This document shows, in pieces, positions 5,978 to 7,431 of a stretch of 7,431 nucleotides of DNA (position 1 is the first letter of the stretch; every line of letters starts with the position of its first letter). Origin of the DNA: an uncultured Bacilli bacterium. Lineage in GTDB: Bacteria > Bacillota_I > Bacilli_A > RF39 > UBA660. Position numbers and translations under genes: made by a program. The DNA is taken from contig CANQDH010000048.1 in the NCBI GenBank assembly GCA_947591565.1, positions 1 to 7,431 of the forward strand. The letters run 5' to 3'. The notes under the pieces are model-generated. The model was not told the DNA's origin. It did not search any database and saw nothing but the letters and a program-made list of their open reading frames with translations.

Positions 5978-7431
5978 ATGAAGAGGAAAAATAAGGGTTT
6001 TACTTTAGTTGAAGTGTTAGGAATTATAATAGTAATTGCCATAATAGCCACTATTATTGTACCTGGAATTTTAAATGTAACGTTGCGTTCTCGTCAACGT
6101 ATTTTTGCGACCAATTCATATAATATATATGATATTGGTAAAACATATTACACAACGGATATGTTATCGAAAAATGACACTGAAAAAAAAGAATTTATAT
6201 GTCAAAATGGTGAATGTGTAGCCACAGATAAAAATGGGCAAAAAAGTAAATTAGAAATAGATAGTAATGTACCTGATGGTAAAATAACCATTGACCCTGA
6301 TGGCAATATATCCATGCAACTAAGTGATGGAAATTTTTGTTCATATAAATATGCCTCATTTAATGAAATATATACGAAAGAAGGAAGTTGTGAAGAACTT
6401 GATGTTGATATTGTTCATGATACAACATCTCCTAAGATAACTCTTGATCATGTAACGAAGTCAAGTAATCATTTTATTGTAAATTATGATATTGTTGAAA
6501 ATGAATCAGGAGTAAATGATGTTATATGTAGATATGGTGAAAGTGCTAATAATTTAGACAAAACTATTGCTGATGCATCTATAACTTCTTGTGCTATGAG
6601 AAATTTACCAAATAGTAAAAAATTTTATTATGAAGTATGTGTTATAGATAAAGCTCTTAATAAATCAATTCCATGTTTAACTGGTGAAGTAGAAACAAGT
6701 GATATCGAAAAACCTACGATTGTTCTTCATAATGACCCAAGTAAAATACAAAATGGATATTTGAAAGTACAGGAAGCTGAAATAAAATATGATCCAACTG
6801 GTGTTGATAATCCTGAATACTATATATATACATCTAAGGCTGGAATTATTAATGAAAATGTTTTAGAATGTAGTACAGTTGCTGATTCTTTAGGAAATAA
6901 AGAACCTGGAAAACCTGGAGAATGTTCTAAAAGTGTATCTAGTTTAGAAGGACATAAATGGTATAAAGTAAATGGTAATATAAAAGTAAAATATACTGGT
7001 AATAGTGATACGGGATATATATATGCGATTTTATATGATGGTCTTAATTTTGGTGATTCAGCATCAGCTGATTTAACGAAAACAGAAACGAATGGACCTG
7101 TATTAGCATTTGTAAGTTCACAAAGTACAACTGATTCTATAACTGTTGAATTTACAGCTTATGATAGTGAATCAGGTATTAATAATTTTGTATGTAAAAT
7201 TGGTGATAAAACAGGAGTTGTTACTTTAAAACAAGGTACGACATATGTATGTAGTTTAACTGGAATAACTGATCAAAATAAACAACAATTTAGTATTAAA
7301 GCAAATGATAATGTTGGTAATCCATCAAATGTTATAACAGGAAATGGAACAGCCAAAGCTGTATCAAAACCAACGATAGCATGGCAAGGATATAATAAAG
7401 CAAATGGAAAGACAAATGATATCAATGGTTA
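5978..7431 (+). CDS. Large type IV prepilin-like protein with Ig/fibronectin-like repeats, 3' end beyond window
   Basis: 484 codons are visible and the frame is open at the right edge. The leader MKRKNKG is followed by FTLVEVLG, a canonical class III signal: cleavage after Gly7, Glu at mature position 5 (Glu12), hydrophobic helix to about residue 32. A pilin-type helix (RQRIFATNSYNIYDIG) and a small globular part run to about 145. Then come beta-rich repeats. One spans about 148-240, starting DTTSPKITL and containing ENESGVND and VCVIDKALNKS. A second, more divergent one starts at DIEKPTIVL (242-250). A third starts at NGPVLAF (372-378) and contains DSESGINN and KANDNVGNPS. KPTIAW (464-469) may open a fourth. 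The repeats resemble bacterial Ig/fibronectin-like adhesin modules. Twelve cysteines fall into six near pairs. The ATG at 5978 is the only in-frame start before the signal; the SD-like AGAGGAAG (5957-5964) is rather far, 13 bases away. I infer a surface-displayed minor or tip pilin or adhesin. Confidence 0.88.
   Translation, partial: MKRKNKGFTLVEVLGIIIVIAIIATIIVPGILNVTLRSRQRIFATNSYNIYDIGKTYYTTDMLSKNDTEKKEFICQNGECVATDKNGQKSKLEIDSNVPDGKITIDPDGNISMQLSDGNFCSYKYASFNEIYTKEGSCEELDVDIVHDTTSPKITLDHVTKSSNHFIVNYDIVENESGVNDVICRYGESANNLDKTIADASITSCAMRNLPNSKKFYYEVCVIDKALNKSIPCLTGEVETSDIEKPTIVLHNDPSKIQNGYLKVQEAEIKYDPTGVDNPEYYIYTSKAGIINENVLECSTVADSLGNKEPGKPGECSKSVSSLEGHKWYKVNGNIKVKYTGNSDTGYIYAILYDGLNFGDSASADLTKTETNGPVLAFVSSQSTTDSITVEFTAYDSESGINNFVCKIGDKTGVVTLKQGTTYVCSLTGITDQNKQQFSIKANDNVGNPSNVITGNGTAKAVSKPTIAWQGYNKANGKTNDING

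Overview
The window is strongly AT-rich with Bacillota-type signals: purine-rich Shine-Dalgarno (SD) sequences, a textbook TTGACA-17-TATAAT promoter, a YlbJ/SpoVV-type membrane protein and a YlbL/SepM-type Lon-like protease. The visible tryptophan codons are TGG and ylbJ ends in TGA, so I see no sign of the mycoplasma code. An uncultured, probably host-associated low-GC Bacillota (Bacilli or a relative) fits best, but the genus cannot be read from this sequence.

Layout. (1) 1-1551, minus strand: a type IV pilus / type II secretion assembly ATPase (PilB/GspE/ComGA family), with its start in the window and its end beyond the left edge. It carries a long charged, probably disordered C-terminal tail. 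(2) 1552-1651: a short divergent promoter region with overlapping -10 elements on both strands. (3) 1652-3797, plus strand: two overlapping prepilin-like genes. The first is small. The second joins a pilin N-terminus to a large glycine-rich domain of the kind named Gly_rich in Pfam and also known from ALK/LTK receptors. (4) 3783-4760, minus strand: a YlbJ/SpoVV-family integral membrane protein that overlaps the glycine-rich pilin gene tail to tail by 15 bases. (5) 4809-5822, plus strand, divergent from ylbJ: a membrane-anchored PDZ-Lon protease of the YlbL/SepM family with a TTG start. (6) 5823-5977: a gene-free stretch of 155 bases containing a perfect 14-base inverted repeat laid over a consensus promoter. 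(7) 5978 to the right edge, plus strand: a third prepilin-like gene with at least 484 residues, whose exported part has Ig/fibronectin-like repeats and twelve cysteines in pairs.

How the parts may work together. The ATPase would power assembly of a pilus or pseudopilus from class III-signal prepilins, and three different prepilins are present. Two of them carry large C-terminal modules far beyond the size of a structural pilin, so I infer that they are minor or tip subunits that display binding domains. The prepilin peptidase, platform protein (PilC) and any retraction ATPase are not in the window. The ylbJ-ylbL pair lies between the pilin genes; the two families are also near neighbours in Bacillus, so the pair may be ancestral chromosomal context into which pilus genes were placed, or the reverse. 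The most notable observations are the pilin/glycine-rich fusion, the cysteine-paired multidomain pilin, and the palindromic operator-like element over its promoter.
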